Shown here in pieces: positions 1 to 7,689 of a stretch of DNA of 18,389 nt. The translations under genes were made by a program, and so were the position numbers. This stretch comes from Anaerolineales bacterium (GTDB lineage Bacteria; Chloroflexota; Anaerolineae; Anaerolineales; Villigracilaceae). The stretch is taken from assembly GCA_025938055.1 (NCBI GenBank), contig JAICQC010000033.1, positions 1 through 18,389 on the forward strand, given 5' to 3'. Positions within the stretch are counted from its first letter, which is position 1, and every line of letters starts with the position of its first letter. The notes below the pieces were generated by a model. It ran no database searches, was not told where the DNA came from, and saw only the letters and a program-made list of their open reading frames with translations.

Positions 1-821
1 AATATTAGTAACAGCGTGATCGGATCTCTGAAGATAATGAAGGAAAGCAATACACCTGCCAGTGGAGCCGTGCCGTACAACGCGCTGGTGCGCGCCGCGC
101 CAAGTCCACGCATGGAGTAAATGAAAAGCATGGTACTCAGTCCGTAAGAAACAAAACCGAGCGAGAGAATACGCAGGATGGTCGTCAAGGGCGGGAGCTG
201 CTGACCCAGCCCAAGCCCCAGGAGGAGTGAGAAGGTCCCGGCGACGAGTCCCTTCCAGGCGACGATGGTCAACGGGTCCTTGGCAGAGATGTTGCGGGTG
301 AAGTTGTTGTCTATGCCCCAGAGCACACAGGCAAGGATGACCCCCAGCGCGCCGAGCGACAAGCCAAATCCGCCCCGAAAGTTCGTGGAGAGAAAGATGC
401 TCGCCAGCGTGATCACAAAGATCGCCCCAAGCGCGCGGCGGCTGATCGATTCACGGAAGAAGAACAGGGCGATCAACGTGGTTCCCACACCTTCAAAGTT
501 GAGCAGCAACGAAGCGGTGGACGCAGGTGTGTTCCGCAGGCTGGTCATCAGGACGATGGGGGCGAGGATACCACCTGAGAGGATGGCGCCCGCCAGCCAC
601 TTCACATCCGGTGCCTTAATCCCCGCCTCGATGTGATTGGACGCAAATCGTCGGGCAAGTTTTACGAGAGAAATACCGCTTCCGCTTCCCAGGTATAAGA
701 GCGCCGCCATCAGGACAGGCGGCACATCTCCCAGGAGCAATTTGGAAAGAGGAGCGCTCGCACCGAAGAACAGCGCCGCCAGCAATGCCTGAAGAATGAA
801 AACCGTGTTTTTTGCTTTCAT
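1..821 (-). CDS. EamA/DMT-family transporter, C-terminus beyond window edge
   Basis: The reading frame opens with ATG at 821 and stays open to the left edge (273 codons seen). The translation begins MKAKNTVFILQALLAALFFG and consists almost entirely of hydrophobic spans separated by short basic or Gly/Pro loops, as in the 10-helix drug/metabolite transporter superfamily. The family-typical pattern of an N-terminal helix with FFGASAPLSKLLL, and a later ALYGTAPLAGVLLS segment near the start of a late helix, fits EamA repeats. The substrate cannot be told from sequence; inner-membrane export of a metabolite is the usual role. The ATG overlaps the stop codon of the upstream small gene in an ATGA arrangement (818-821), so translation is probably coupled. 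It is the last visible gene of the pyrC operon. Confident of the family, not of the substrate. Confidence 0.85.
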   Translation of the reverse strand, partial: MKAKNTVFILQALLAALFFGASAPLSKLLLGDVPPVLMAALLYLGSGSGISLVKLARRFASNHIEAGIKAPDVKWLAGAILSGGILAPIVLMTSLRNTPASTASLLLNFEGVGTTLIALFFFRESISRRALGAIFVITLASIFLSTNFRGGFGLSLGALGVILACVLWGIDNNFTRNISAKDPLTIVAWKGLVAGTFSLLLGLGLGQQLPPLTTILRILSLGFVSYGLSTMLFIYSMRGLGAARTSALYGTAPLAGVLLSFIIFRDPITLLLI

Positions 822-1174
822 TGCCCGGACATACTCCTCATATCAAAAAGATGGTTTGCCAGCGGCAGGATATTGACCAACGGCTCTTCATAGGGATGAA
901 CCTGCCGGATGACTTGTATCGCTTCGGCCACCAGCTCACGCTTGCAATTGACTTCAACTTTCGCTTCTGTAGTTTCCTGAATCCTTCCGATTTCGCCATC
1001 GAAGGGGTTTGCTCCCGGCAAAGGACGGAAATATCCTTGCACAGCGTATACAGCAACACAATGATCATAATCGCCCAGCCGCCCTACGCCGATCTTTGCC
1101 AGTTGGTCGCGGATCTGTAGAGCGTATTCCTGCGGGACAAATATCTCAAGCTTGACATCGGTAAAATTTTCCAT
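818..1174 (-). CDS. NIF3/YqfO-like small protein (CutA/PII-like fold)
   Basis: A 118-aa protein starting MENFTDVKLEIFVPQEY. The frame is open further upstream, but the ATG at 1174 has AGGAG seven bases before it, and an earlier start would run into the acetyltransferase gene, so I chose 1174. The segment GRIGxYDHC-like (GRLGDYDHC, residues 31-39), the FRPLPGANPF stretch (49-58) and the HPYEEP motif (93-98) are those of the middle domain of NIF3/YbgI proteins, which also occurs alone as the roughly 100-residue YqfO-type protein. The dinuclear-metal NIF3 domains themselves are absent, so this is the stand-alone form rather than a truncated NIF3. No biochemical role is established that I can name. 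It lies 4 bp after the acetyltransferase stop and overlaps the transporter start by ATGA. Confidence 0.85.
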   Translation of the reverse strand: MENFTDVKLEIFVPQEYALQIRDQLAKIGVGRLGDYDHCVAVYAVQGYFRPLPGANPFDGEIGRIQETTEAKVEVNCKRELVAEAIQVIRQVHPYEEPLVNILPLANHLFDMRSMSGQ

Positions 1175-1178
1175 CACA

Positions 1179-1763
1179 CTACTCCTGCGCTTTTTTCCAT
1201 TGTATAGGATGGTCCTTTTTATGCGCCTCCCATTCATCGACGAGAATGCCATACATCAGAGTATCCCACCATCTGCCCTTATAGAACTCATTCTCTCGCA
1301 AGCGTCCCTCCCGGCGCATCCCCAGCTTCTCCAGCACATGCGCTGAGCCGGCGTTATCTGCTACACACCAGGACCAAACGCGGTGTAAACCAAAGTGGCT
1401 GAACCCAAAATCGACAATGGTATGCGCGGCCTCGGTGGCGTAACCCTTGTTCCAGTATTTGGGATCCAGTTCGTAGCCAATATCGGCTTGCGGTGCGCCC
1501 GGTTTATCCATGCGGATTCCGCAATTTCCAATCAGCAGGTTGTTCGACTTTAATGTGACCACCAGTTGAAACTTGAATCGGGGCTTCTGTTTTTGATGGT
1601 CGAGAAACCAGCTCACAAATTCCTGAACGGACTCAGGAGTACGGTCTTTTTCTGTCCACTCATAGTAGCGCAAATACAGTGGATCAGATTGATACTCCAA
1701 AACCCTCTGCCAGTCGTCTTTCACGAAATCGCGCAGGATCAATCGTTCTGTTTCAAGCTTCAT
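1179..1763 (-). CDS. GNAT N-acetyltransferase, RimJ/RimL type
   Basis: A 194-aa protein with the RimJ/RimL (Acetyltransf_3) layout. The N-terminal ETERLILRDF strand (residues 4-13) is typical. IGYELDPKYWNKGYATEA (95-112) holds the acetyl-CoA pyrophosphate-binding motif (consensus Q/R-x-x-G-x-G/A), with the first residue W rather than Q/R. ADNAGSAHVLEKLGMRREG (135-153) is the usual Asn-x-x-S-x-x-x-x-x-K-x-G-F/M motif. It would transfer an acetyl group from acetyl-CoA to a protein N-terminus or a small amine; the acceptor is unknown. The ATG at 1763 is 8 bp after the pyrC stop, with no strong ribosome binding site, so it probably depends on the upstream gene. Part of the pyrC operon without an obvious link to pyrimidines. 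Confidence 0.9.
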   Translation of the reverse strand: MKLETERLILRDFVKDDWQRVLEYQSDPLYLRYYEWTEKDRTPESVQEFVSWFLDHQKQKPRFKFQLVVTLKSNNLLIGNCGIRMDKPGAPQADIGYELDPKYWNKGYATEAAHTIVDFGFSHFGLHRVWSWCVADNAGSAHVLEKLGMRREGRLRENEFYKGRWWDTLMYGILVDEWEAHKKDHPIQWKKAQE

Positions 1764-1771
1764 AACGTCCG

Positions 1772-2854
1772 TTACTCACGAACATTTTGTCCGTATCCTT
1801 TTTCGACCGTAATTTTCCCATCTTCAAAGGCGGTTTTACCACGCAACACTACTTTTCTCACCCTGCCCTTGACCTTCCAGCCTTCGAATGGTGTCCATCC
1901 GCAGCGCGTGAATTGCTCTGACGCGTTGATCTCGTATTCGGCATTCTCGTCCACTTCGATCCAGGTTTCGGGCTGCTCGGGCAGATCAAAGATTTTTCTT
2001 GGAATGACAACTGATTTTTGAATAATATCGTCCATGGTCAATCGTCCATCGTCTACTGCAGTGATGAGCAGTGGCAGTAACGATTCTAATCCGGGGAATC
2101 CGGGCGGAGGAGTATCCGCGTCTTTTTCTTCGAGGGTGTGAGGCGCGTGGTCCGTGGCAAAGCAGTCGATCACATCCATGTTTTCCCATAACGAAGTCAC
2201 GTCTTCCTTGTTTGCGAGCCGCGGACGGACTTCGCCGCGTCCGGGATGCCCATCTGAGATTGCGGGAATGTCATCTTTTGACAGGAATAAATGATGCGGG
2301 CACACCTCACACGTGACCTTGATTCCCCTTTCCTTGGCGGCTTTGATGAGCAGGATTTCTTCTTTCAATGAAATATGTGCAATATGGACAGGTCTATCGT
2401 AGATCGCGGAGAATAGAAGCCCTGCCGCCATGGTCCGGGACTCGGAATGCAGCACAATAGGATAATCTTTTGGATAGTTTTGGAAATGCGGCATCCAGAG
2501 GGTCATGTCATCGAGGCGAAGCTCACCGAAGGTAGAGTCGAGATACATTTTCAAGCCCGCGGCCCTGTGTGCAATCTCGTGTAGTGGACGGCGGCTGCCG
2601 TCCACTACGGCATTATTCGGTCCCGCGCCGACGAACTGAGCATAGTCGCAGCGCGCTTTTTCTTTCGCAGCCCCAAGCGCAAGATCGAGTGTCGAACTAT
2701 CGAATATCGGTGGTTTCGTATTCGGCATCGCCAGGATCATCGTTACACCGCCCGCCAGGGCAGCCTGTGTAGCGGAATCCCAATCTTCTTTGTGAGTCTG
2801 TCCGGGTTCACGCACGTGGACATGAGGGTCAATTAAGCCGGGGAGTTTAATCAT
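1772..2854 (-). CDS. pyrC: Dihydroorotase, CAD-like short form
   Basis: A 360-aa dihydroorotase (N-carbamoyl-L-aspartate to L-dihydroorotate, third step of pyrimidine synthesis, cytosolic). Metal-site residues are visible: H11 and H13 in DPHVH, the carboxylated-lysine candidate K102 in AGLKMYL, H136 in IVLHSE, H160 in HIAHIS, and D235 in FATDHAPH. The substrate-binding REPG follows DPHVH. The protein starts right at PGLIDPHVH and so lacks most of the N-terminal beta-sandwich strands of ordinary 420-430-residue type I bacterial enzymes. From memory, long stretches (KEEILLIKAAK, LWENM-VIDCFA-DHAPHTLEEK, PPPGFPGLE, HWTPFEG/GWTPFEG, GYGQ-VR) match the dihydroorotase domain of animal CAD. The start is fixed by an in-frame TGA nine codons upstream; there is no Shine-Dalgarno sequence. 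First gene of a four-gene operon, preceded by a candidate attenuator. Confidence 0.95.
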   Translation of the reverse strand: MIKLPGLIDPHVHVREPGQTHKEDWDSATQAALAGGVTMILAMPNTKPPIFDSSTLDLALGAAKEKARCDYAQFVGAGPNNAVVDGSRRPLHEIAHRAAGLKMYLDSTFGELRLDDMTLWMPHFQNYPKDYPIVLHSESRTMAAGLLFSAIYDRPVHIAHISLKEEILLIKAAKERGIKVTCEVCPHHLFLSKDDIPAISDGHPGRGEVRPRLANKEDVTSLWENMDVIDCFATDHAPHTLEEKDADTPPPGFPGLESLLPLLITAVDDGRLTMDDIIQKSVVIPRKIFDLPEQPETWIEVDENAEYEINASEQFTRCGWTPFEGWKVKGRVRKVVLRGKTAFEDGKITVEKGYGQNVRE

Positions 2855-2894
2855 AGGAGGGTTTTTAAGTATCAGGTTTCAGGAGTCACGTTGT

Positions 2895-2924
2895 AAAAAA
2901 AGAGAGCCGCTAAAAGCGACTCTC
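2895..2924 (-). terminator. Intrinsic terminator in the pyrC leader (candidate attenuator)
   Basis: Read on the minus strand, GAGAGTCGC (2924-2916) pairs with GCGGCTCTC (2910-2902) over a 5-base TTTTA loop. The nine pairs include one U-G wobble, and seven T residues follow (2901-2895). This is a textbook Rho-independent terminator. It lies 41 bp upstream of pyrC and downstream of a minus-strand promoter, and there is no minus-strand gene upstream for it to close apart from the leader ORF, so it most likely acts as a transcription attenuator for the pyrC operon. Confidence 0.85.
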
Positions 2925-2999
2925 GACTTTCAAAAAAGAAACAATTATTCCGAAGAGGTTTTCACGGAGTAATCGTTTACGGTGGGCACGTCTGTACAT
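2910..2999 (-). CDS. Putative 29-aa leader peptide of the pyrC operon
   Basis: ATG at 2999-2997 opens a 29-codon frame, MYRRAHRKRLL...KVESRF, that ends with TAG at 2912-2910, at the end of the loop of the terminator hairpin. The -10 box TAAAAT lies 8 bases before the ATG, so the mRNA would begin at or one base before the start codon and be translated without a ribosome binding site. The codons before the hairpin read through a U-rich tract (2945-2931). A ribosome close behind RNA polymerase would cover the 5' arm of the terminator, as with the pyrL leader of E. coli pyrBI. There is no sequence similarity I can point to; the case rests on position alone. Confidence 0.5.
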   Translation of the reverse strand: MYRRAHRKRLLRENLFGIIVSFLKVESRF

Positions 3000-3007
3000 T
3001 GCGCCGA

Positions 3008-3035
3008 ATTTTACGCCGATTCACGTGAGTGTCAA
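3008..3035 (-). promoter_or_regulatory. Promoter of the pyrC leader/operon
   Basis: On the minus strand a perfect -35 TTGACA (3035-3030) is followed after 16 bp by TAAAAT (3013-3008), one mismatch from the -10 consensus. Transcription should start near 3000-2999, giving a leader of about 145 nt before the pyrC ATG at 2854. It is divergent from the icd promoter, about 60 bp away. Confidence 0.75.
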
Positions 3036-3092
3036 GAGCTGCAGAAGACTTATCCATCTCATCCTCCGTCACGTTACTGGTTGAGTCACGGA

Positions 3093-3101
3093 TGTTATAA
3101 T
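3093..3101 (+). promoter_or_regulatory. Extended -10 promoter of icd
   Basis: TGTTATAAT is an extended -10 (TGn plus a perfect TATAAT at 3096-3101). No good -35 is seen, which is normal for extended -10 promoters. The predicted start near 3108 leaves a short untranslated leader with AGGAG at 3120-3124, six bases before the icd ATG. Confidence 0.65.
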
Positions 3102-3130
3102 CCCGCGCATCATTTCGCGAGGAGACACAC

Positions 3131-4534
3131 ATGGCGTACACAAATGTCAGGGTCCCGGAAGGCGGGGCAAAGATTTTCATCCAGGATGGCAAGCTGCAAG
3201 TTCCCGACCAGCCGATTATCCCTTTTGTGGAAGGCGATGGAACAGGGCGTGATATCTGGCGCGCCGCGGTACGAGTGTTCGATGCAGCGGTGGAGAAAGC
3301 CTACGGCGGCCAGCGCAAGGTCCACTGGATGGAAGTCTACGCAGGGGAAAAATCGTTCAAATTATTTCAAAGCTGGCTGCCCGATGAAACAACCGAGGCA
3401 TTCAGGGAGTTCCTGGTGGGAATCAAGGGTCCGCTCACAACCCCGATCGGAGGCGGCATCCGCTCGTTGAACGTGGCACTCCGCAAGCTTTTGGACCTGT
3501 ACGTCTGTCAGCGCCCTGTGCGTTATTACAGCGGTGTACCTTCCCCTGTAAAGCATCCTGAACATGTGGATATGGTCATCTTCCGCGAGAACACCGAGGA
3601 TATTTATACCGGCATTGAGTTTCAACACGGCACCGAAGAGAACAAGAAATTCAAGGAGTTATTCAAAGAGGCGTTCCCCAAGGAATATGCAAAGATGCGC
3701 TTCCCCGATACATCCGGGATCGGCTTCAAACCGGTCTCCGAGGAAGGCACGGAGCGCCTGGTGCGCGCCGCGATTGCCTGGGCATTACAGAACAAACGCA
3801 AGAGCGTGAACCTGGTTCACAAGGGCAACATCATGAAGTTTACTGAAGGCGCTTTCAAGGATTGGGGATACGTGGTGGCGAAGCGCGAGTTCCGGGACGA
3901 TGTGGTGACCGAGCGCGAGTCCTGGATCCTGGGGAATAAGGAAAAGAGTCCAGATCTTTCGGTTGAAGATAACGCTCGAATGATCGACCCGGGCTTCGAG
4001 ATGATGTCGCCCGCGCAGCAGGCGAAGATTAAAGCCGAAGTGGAAGAGGCGCTGAAGTTATGGGATACACACGGCGATGGGAAATGGAAGAAAAAACTGC
4101 TCATCAAGGATTCCATTGCCGATGTGACCCTGCAGTTCGTGTTGATTCGTCCCCGCGACTATGACGTGATCGCCACATTGAACCTGAACGGTGATTATCT
4201 CTCGGATGCGCTTGCCGCGCAGGTGGGCGGGATCGGCATCGCGCCGGGCGCGAACATCAACTATGTGACGGGGCATGCCATCTTCGAGGCGACTCACGGC
4301 ACCGCGCCAAAATACGCTGACCTCGATAAGGTCAACCCGGGCTCGGTCATTCTCTCCGGAGAAATGATGTTCCGCTATATGGGATGGACCGAAGTTGCAG
4401 ACCTGATCGTCAAAGGCATGGAAGATGCCATCAATGCCAGGACGGTCACCTATGATTTCGCCCGTTTGATGGAGAACCCGACCGAGGTGAAATGTTCCGA
4501 GTTCGCGGACGCGATCATCAAGCATATGGAGTAG
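3131..4534 (+). CDS. icd: Isocitrate dehydrogenase, NADP-dependent type
   Basis: A 467-aa enzyme converting isocitrate to 2-oxoglutarate with CO2 release and NADP+ reduction, in the TCA cycle. [13 protein letters not shown] (30-42) is the N-terminal family signature. [13 protein letters not shown] (107-119) carries the substrate-binding serine (S112) that is phosphorylated in E. coli Icd. [13 protein letters not shown] and [25 protein letters not shown] are present; the latter is the isocitrate/isopropylmalate dehydrogenase signature. HGTAPKYAD has the Lys-Tyr pair that binds the NADP 2'-phosphate, so NADP rather than NAD is predicted. Compared with E. coli Icd (about 416 aa) there are roughly 47 extra residues between the EF and IKDSIAD segments, rich in charged residues; other bacterial Icd proteins also carry insertions there. 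Start supported by AGGAG at 3120-3124. No aceK-like kinase gene is seen in the window. Confidence 0.97.
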   Translation: MAYTNVRVPEGGAKIFIQDGKLQVPDQPIIPFVEGDGTGRDIWRAAVRVFDAAVEKAYGGQRKVHWMEVYAGEKSFKLFQSWLPDETTEAFREFLVGIKGPLTTPIGGGIRSLNVALRKLLDLYVCQRPVRYYSGVPSPVKHPEHVDMVIFRENTEDIYTGIEFQHGTEENKKFKELFKEAFPKEYAKMRFPDTSGIGFKPVSEEGTERLVRAAIAWALQNKRKSVNLVHKGNIMKFTEGAFKDWGYVVAKREFRDDVVTERESWILGNKEKSPDLSVEDNARMIDPGFEMMSPAQQAKIKAEVEEALKLWDTHGDGKWKKKLLIKDSIADVTLQFVLIRPRDYDVIATLNLNGDYLSDALAAQVGGIGIAPGANINYVTGHAIFEATHGTAPKYADLDKVNPGSVILSGEMMFRYMGWTEVADLIVKGMEDAINARTVTYDFARLMENPTEVKCSEFADAIIKHME

Positions 4535-4578
4535 AAGCAACCAGCGATTCGTTTTCAGCAATCAGAAACCCATCTTTC

Positions 4579-4601
4579 GAAACCGAGAGAGGTTTCTTGT
4601 T
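4579..4601 (+). terminator. Weak terminator-like hairpin after icd
   Basis: GAAACC (4579-4584) and GGTTTC (4591-4596) pair over a GAGAGA loop and are followed by TTGTT. The stem is short and the T run interrupted, so it may be only a partial terminator. Confidence 0.35.
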
Positions 4602-4648
4602 AGAATCAGGAGACTGATCGTCTGTGTATCGATAGCCAAGGAGTGATT

Positions 4649-4804
4649 ATGCAAACTCTCGCTGTCCTTGCTCTGATCATTGGAATGATCATGTTATTCC
4701 AATGGCTCGGTGCAACTGCGGGTCGTTCACATCGCGAAAAGAATCCCACCCCCCACAATCCGGAAGCAGATATTCCCCCGCCGACTGATTACTTTATCTC
4801 TTGA
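4649..4804 (+). CDS. Small single-span membrane protein, unrecognised
   Basis: A 51-codon frame starting at ATG 4649, with AAGGAG (4638-4643) five bases upstream, one of the clearest ribosome binding sites in the window. Residues 2-20 (QTLAVLALIIGMIMLFQWL) form one hydrophobic helix with no charge before it. The remainder is a short polar tail, with SHREKNP followed by a Pro/Asp-rich end closing in TDYFIS. This suggests an inner-membrane microprotein with a 25-30-residue soluble tail. I do not recognise the family. It stands between icd and the sdh operon and might be expressed with either, or alone, since a strong hairpin (5002-5028) lies between it and sdhC. Coding status is inferred from the ribosome binding site and the helix-plus-tail design only. 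Confidence 0.55.
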   Translation: MQTLAVLALIIGMIMLFQWLGATAGRSHREKNPTPHNPEADIPPPTDYFIS

Positions 4805-5104
4805 GTGGATATTAATTTTCAATTCATCCTCACTGCTACCCTAACAGCAGAGTTTCAATCGCGGCTGTCTATCCATCCATTCCATGACAATTATCACCAA
4901 CTGAAAAAGAATAAAATTCTACAATGAAGTCCAAATTGGCTACTCTTCATCTTTTTACTTGGAGATGATAGTCTCATAGAAGTTTACAATCACGATTTGG
5001 TAAACCGCGTCTGCCACGACGCGGTTTTGCTTTAAAGTAGCATTTCGCATCGTGAGGGGGTAAAATAATGTTATCTGAATCTATGATTTTTTGTGGAGGT
5101 TTTG
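4805..5104. other. Intergenic region before sdhC
   Basis: About 300 bp with no convincing gene. The first 190 bp are AT-rich and without a feature I trust. A strong terminator sits at 5002-5028. TAAAAT at 5061-5066 could be a -10 box for sdhC, but I see no acceptable -35. The sdhC ribosome binding site GGAGG is at 5095-5099. No tRNA-like cloverleaf was noticed. Confidence 0.6.
5002..5033 (+). terminator. Strong intrinsic terminator upstream of sdhC
   Basis: AAACCGCGTC (5002-5011) pairs perfectly with GACGCGGTTT (5018-5027) over TGCCAC, and the sequence continues T-GCTTT. It probably ends the transcript of the small ORF at 4649 and insulates the sdh operon. The A-rich 5' side would let it work weakly on the other strand too. 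Confidence 0.7.
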
Positions 5105-5467
5105 ATGAGTTTAAGAAGAAACATCAGCCTGGCAAGCGGGCTGAGTTATCAGGGCGGCGGTCCATTCCTGGCGTATATCCTGCATCGTATCGGTGGGAGC
5201 GCACTGTTCATCTTCTTCACCCTGTATATTCTTTCACTGCTAGGAATGAGTTTTGCCAACGCCATCTTTGGCAACTGGCTCATTCAAATCGTACTGCTGG
5301 TCTTCGGTTTGTTCCACGCCATCAATGGCTTGCGCATCACGATTCTTGACCTTGTCCCCAGCCTGATGAAACAGTTTCAGACCGCCCTGAACATCCAATG
5401 GGTCGTATATATCTTGCTGACCGGGTATGCGCTCTTCGTGGTCCTGCGTAACACGTTTGGAGGATAA
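5105..5467 (+). CDS. sdhC: Succinate dehydrogenase cytochrome b subunit
   Basis: A 120-aa membrane anchor of complex II. Three hydrophobic spans are visible (about residues 25-47, 55-82 and 98-117). AYILHRIGGSALFIFF (24-37) corresponds to the S-x-x-x-H-R-x-T/S-G quinone-site segment of SdhC. FHAINGLRITILDL (70-83) corresponds to the H-x-x-x-G-x-R-x-x-x-x-D motif, with H71 the likely haem b ligand. The frame is open from a GTG at 5093, but GGAGG (5095-5099) lies inside that extension and five bases before ATG 5105, so 5105 is the start. First gene of sdhCDAB; the stop is 2 bp from the sdhD ATG. It passes electrons from the iron-sulfur subunit to quinone together with SdhD. Confidence 0.93.
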   Translation: MSLRRNISLASGLSYQGGGPFLAYILHRIGGSALFIFFTLYILSLLGMSFANAIFGNWLIQIVLLVFGLFHAINGLRITILDLVPSLMKQFQTALNIQWVVYILLTGYALFVVLRNTFGG

Positions 5468-5469
5468 GC

Positions 5470-5880
5470 ATGGCGACGAGAACTCTTTCCCTTTCCAAGC
5501 GTGGTTTCAACTTTGAAATGTTCATGTGGGGGTTCACGCGCTTCACCGTCATCGCCATGTACGGGTTAATTCTCGCCGGTCTCATCGGCGGGTTGTACCT
5601 CAGCGCACAGACCGGGGCCAATCTGGGCGACATTTTCTACTGGGCATTCTTCCCACACCTGGCAGAAAATCCGTTGGGGCAGATCTGGATGTCCATTCTC
5701 GCCAAGCTGATGGTCAGCGCGTTCGTGCTGGTTGTCTGCGGACACGGTGTTCACGGTGTGTTGGAAATTCTGGATGATTATTTCACCAGCACGGGCGCCC
5801 GGCGATGGTCCCGTAATTTCATCATCGCGTATGCGATCATTGCAAGCGTAATTGCAATTTATGTAATCTGGGCTTCCTAG
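5470..5880 (+). CDS. sdhD: Succinate dehydrogenase membrane anchor subunit
   Basis: A 136-aa protein with three hydrophobic spans (about 25-46, 71-100 and 116-135). The segment CGHGVHGVLEILDDYF (90-105) has the H-x-x-x-G-x-x-x-I-x-x-D-Y signature of the SdhD anchor. H92 or H95 is a candidate second haem ligand, and D103-Y104 matches the Asp-Tyr pair of the quinone site. The ribosome binding site GGAGGA overlaps the sdhC stop codon, two bases before this start, so translation is likely coupled. Sequence conservation is low outside the His-Asp-Tyr region, as is usual for this subunit; the operon position makes the assignment firm. Confidence 0.9.
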   Translation: MATRTLSLSKRGFNFEMFMWGFTRFTVIAMYGLILAGLIGGLYLSAQTGANLGDIFYWAFFPHLAENPLGQIWMSILAKLMVSAFVLVVCGHGVHGVLEILDDYFTSTGARRWSRNFIIAYAIIASVIAIYVIWAS

Positions 5881-5892
5881 GAGTCAATTTTT

Positions 5893-7686
5893 ATGGCAAA
5901 TGTTCATGAATTTGAAGTAGTGGTTGTCGGCGCGGGGGGCGCGGGACTCATGGCAGGTTTGTATGCCTCGCGTGGCGCAAAGACGGCTGTCATCAGCAAG
6001 CTTTACCCGACACGCTCGCATACGGGCGCAGCACAGGGTGGTATCAGCGCAGCGCTGGGGAACTACGAAGAAGACAGGCCCGAGTGGCACATGTACGACA
6101 CCATCAAAGGCTCCGATTATCTGGGCGATCAGGACGCGATCGAGTTCATGTGCAACGAAGCTATCGACGCCGTGCTCGAGCTCGAACATATGGGGCTTCC
6201 CTTTGACCGGACTCCCGAGGGCAAGATCTCACAGCGTCCGTTTGGCGGGCACACCAACAACGAGACAGGCAAACCCGTCCGGCGCGCGGCGCATGCCGCC
6301 GACCGTACCGGGCATATGATCCTGCAGACGCTGTACCAGCAGTGTCTTAAGAACAGGGTTACGTTCTTCGATGAATATCAGGTGCTGGATTTCATTATGA
6401 CAGATGGACGGGCAACAGGTGTGGTCGCGGTTGCGCTGGCAACAGGTGAAATGCACACCTTCCACGCCAAGGCTGTCATTCTTGCCACGGGCGGGCATGG
6501 GCGCATCTTCGAAGTGACGTCCAATGCGTATGCCTACACAGGGGATGGCGCGGCGATCCTGTTTCGGCACGGTATTCCGCTCGAAGATATGGAATTCTTC
6601 CAATTCCATCCGACGGGAATTTACAAACTTGGCATTCTCATCACAGAAGGCGCGCGCGGCGAGGGGGCGGTGCTCATCAACAGCAAAGGCGAACGCTTCA
6701 TGCCAAAGTATGCGCCCAGCGTCAAGGACCTTGCATCACGCGATGTCGTTAGCCGCGCCATCTACACGGAGATCAAAGAAGGCCGTGGCATTGACGGAAA
6801 GAACTATGTGTATCTGGATATTCGCCCTGAAACGGTTAATAAGTTTGCTGCCGCGGATGGACGTACCAACCCTGATGGTTCTCCCTACAGCATCACAGGG
6901 GACACTGTTCTGAAAAAGATTCCTGACATTGTGGATTTCTGCCGCGTCTACCTTGGTGTGGACCCGGTGACCCAAATGATGCCCACACAACCAACCGCCC
7001 ATTACACCATGGGCGGCATCCCGACCAATAAATTTGGCGAAGTGGTGATCGACGACAAAGGCACGACCTTCCCCGGGTTGTTCGCGGCGGGCGAATGCGC
7101 ATGTGTCTCTGTCCACGGCGCGAATCGTTTGGGGACGAACTCCCTGCTCGATCTGGTTGTGTTCGGCAAGCATGCGGGGCTCAAAGCCGCGGAATACGCG
7201 AAAGGCGTTGAATTTGGAACACTATCAAAGGACGCGGATGACGGCGCGAGGTCCCAGGTTGCCGCGCTTCGGAATGGATCAGGCAAAGAGAACGCTTTCG
7301 ATATCTCCAATGAGATGAAGGACGTGATGTTTTCGGACGTCGGTATTTATCGCACAGGTGCCGGCATGGAGGATGCCATCGATAAACTCCTGGAATTGAA
7401 GGAGCGATACAAGCATGTGAAGGTTAGCGATACAGGAAAGATCTTCAACACCGAATTGTTGAATGCCTGGGAGCTTGGCAATATGCTCGATGTTGCAGAA
7501 GCAGTGACGGTCAGTGCCTTGAACCGGACCGAATCGCGCGGCGGTCACGCGCGCGAGGATTATCCCCAGCGCGACGATGATAACTGGCTGCGGCATTCCC
7601 TGATCGTCAAGAAGAATGGAAAGATGGACATCAGCTACAAACCTGTCGTGATCACGAAGTTTCAGCCGAAGGCGAGAGTTTATTAA
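5893..7686 (+). CDS. sdhA: Succinate dehydrogenase flavoprotein subunit
   Basis: A 597-aa catalytic subunit oxidising succinate to fumarate. [13 protein letters not shown] (10-22) is the dinucleotide-binding fold. [10 protein letters not shown] (41-50) includes H43, the histidine that carries covalent 8-alpha-linked [12 protein letters not shown] is the substrate-site loop. [42 protein letters not shown], the FAD-binding [18 protein letters not shown], and the C-terminal [19 protein letters not shown] are all SdhA/FrdA signatures. Length is normal. AGGAG (5879-5883) overlaps the sdhD stop and precedes ATG by nine bases. The b-type anchors encoded upstream favour succinate dehydrogenase over a fumarate reductase, though direction cannot be proved from sequence. 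A hairpin follows the gene before sdhB. Confidence 0.97.
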   Translation: MANVHEFEVVVVGAGGAGLMAGLYASRGAKTAVISKLYPTRSHTGAAQGGISAALGNYEEDRPEWHMYDTIKGSDYLGDQDAIEFMCNEAIDAVLELEHMGLPFDRTPEGKISQRPFGGHTNNETGKPVRRAAHAADRTGHMILQTLYQQCLKNRVTFFDEYQVLDFIMTDGRATGVVAVALATGEMHTFHAKAVILATGGHGRIFEVTSNAYAYTGDGAAILFRHGIPLEDMEFFQFHPTGIYKLGILITEGARGEGAVLINSKGERFMPKYAPSVKDLASRDVVSRAIYTEIKEGRGIDGKNYVYLDIRPETVNKFAAADGRTNPDGSPYSITGDTVLKKIPDIVDFCRVYLGVDPVTQMMPTQPTAHYTMGGIPTNKFGEVVIDDKGTTFPGLFAAGECACVSVHGANRLGTNSLLDLVVFGKHAGLKAAEYAKGVEFGTLSKDADDGARSQVAALRNGSGKENAFDISNEMKDVMFSDVGIYRTGAGMEDAIDKLLELKERYKHVKVSDTGKIFNTELLNAWELGNMLDVAEAVTVSALNRTESRGGHAREDYPQRDDDNWLRHSLIVKKNGKMDISYKPVVITKFQPKARVY

Positions 7687-7689
7687 TAC

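Noticed and set aside
2977..3192. Minus-strand 71-aa frame overlapping the icd start and the pyrC promoter
   Set aside because: It crosses the icd start and the divergent promoters and its translation has no protein-like pattern. The shorter leader frame at 2999-2910 fits the promoter and terminator better.
4805..5001. tRNA or small RNA gene in the AT-rich gap
   Set aside because: No cloverleaf, T-loop motif or promoter-terminator pair could be found by eye.
5093..5104. GTG start for sdhC
   Set aside because: The GGAGG ribosome binding site lies inside this extension and is correctly spaced for ATG 5105.
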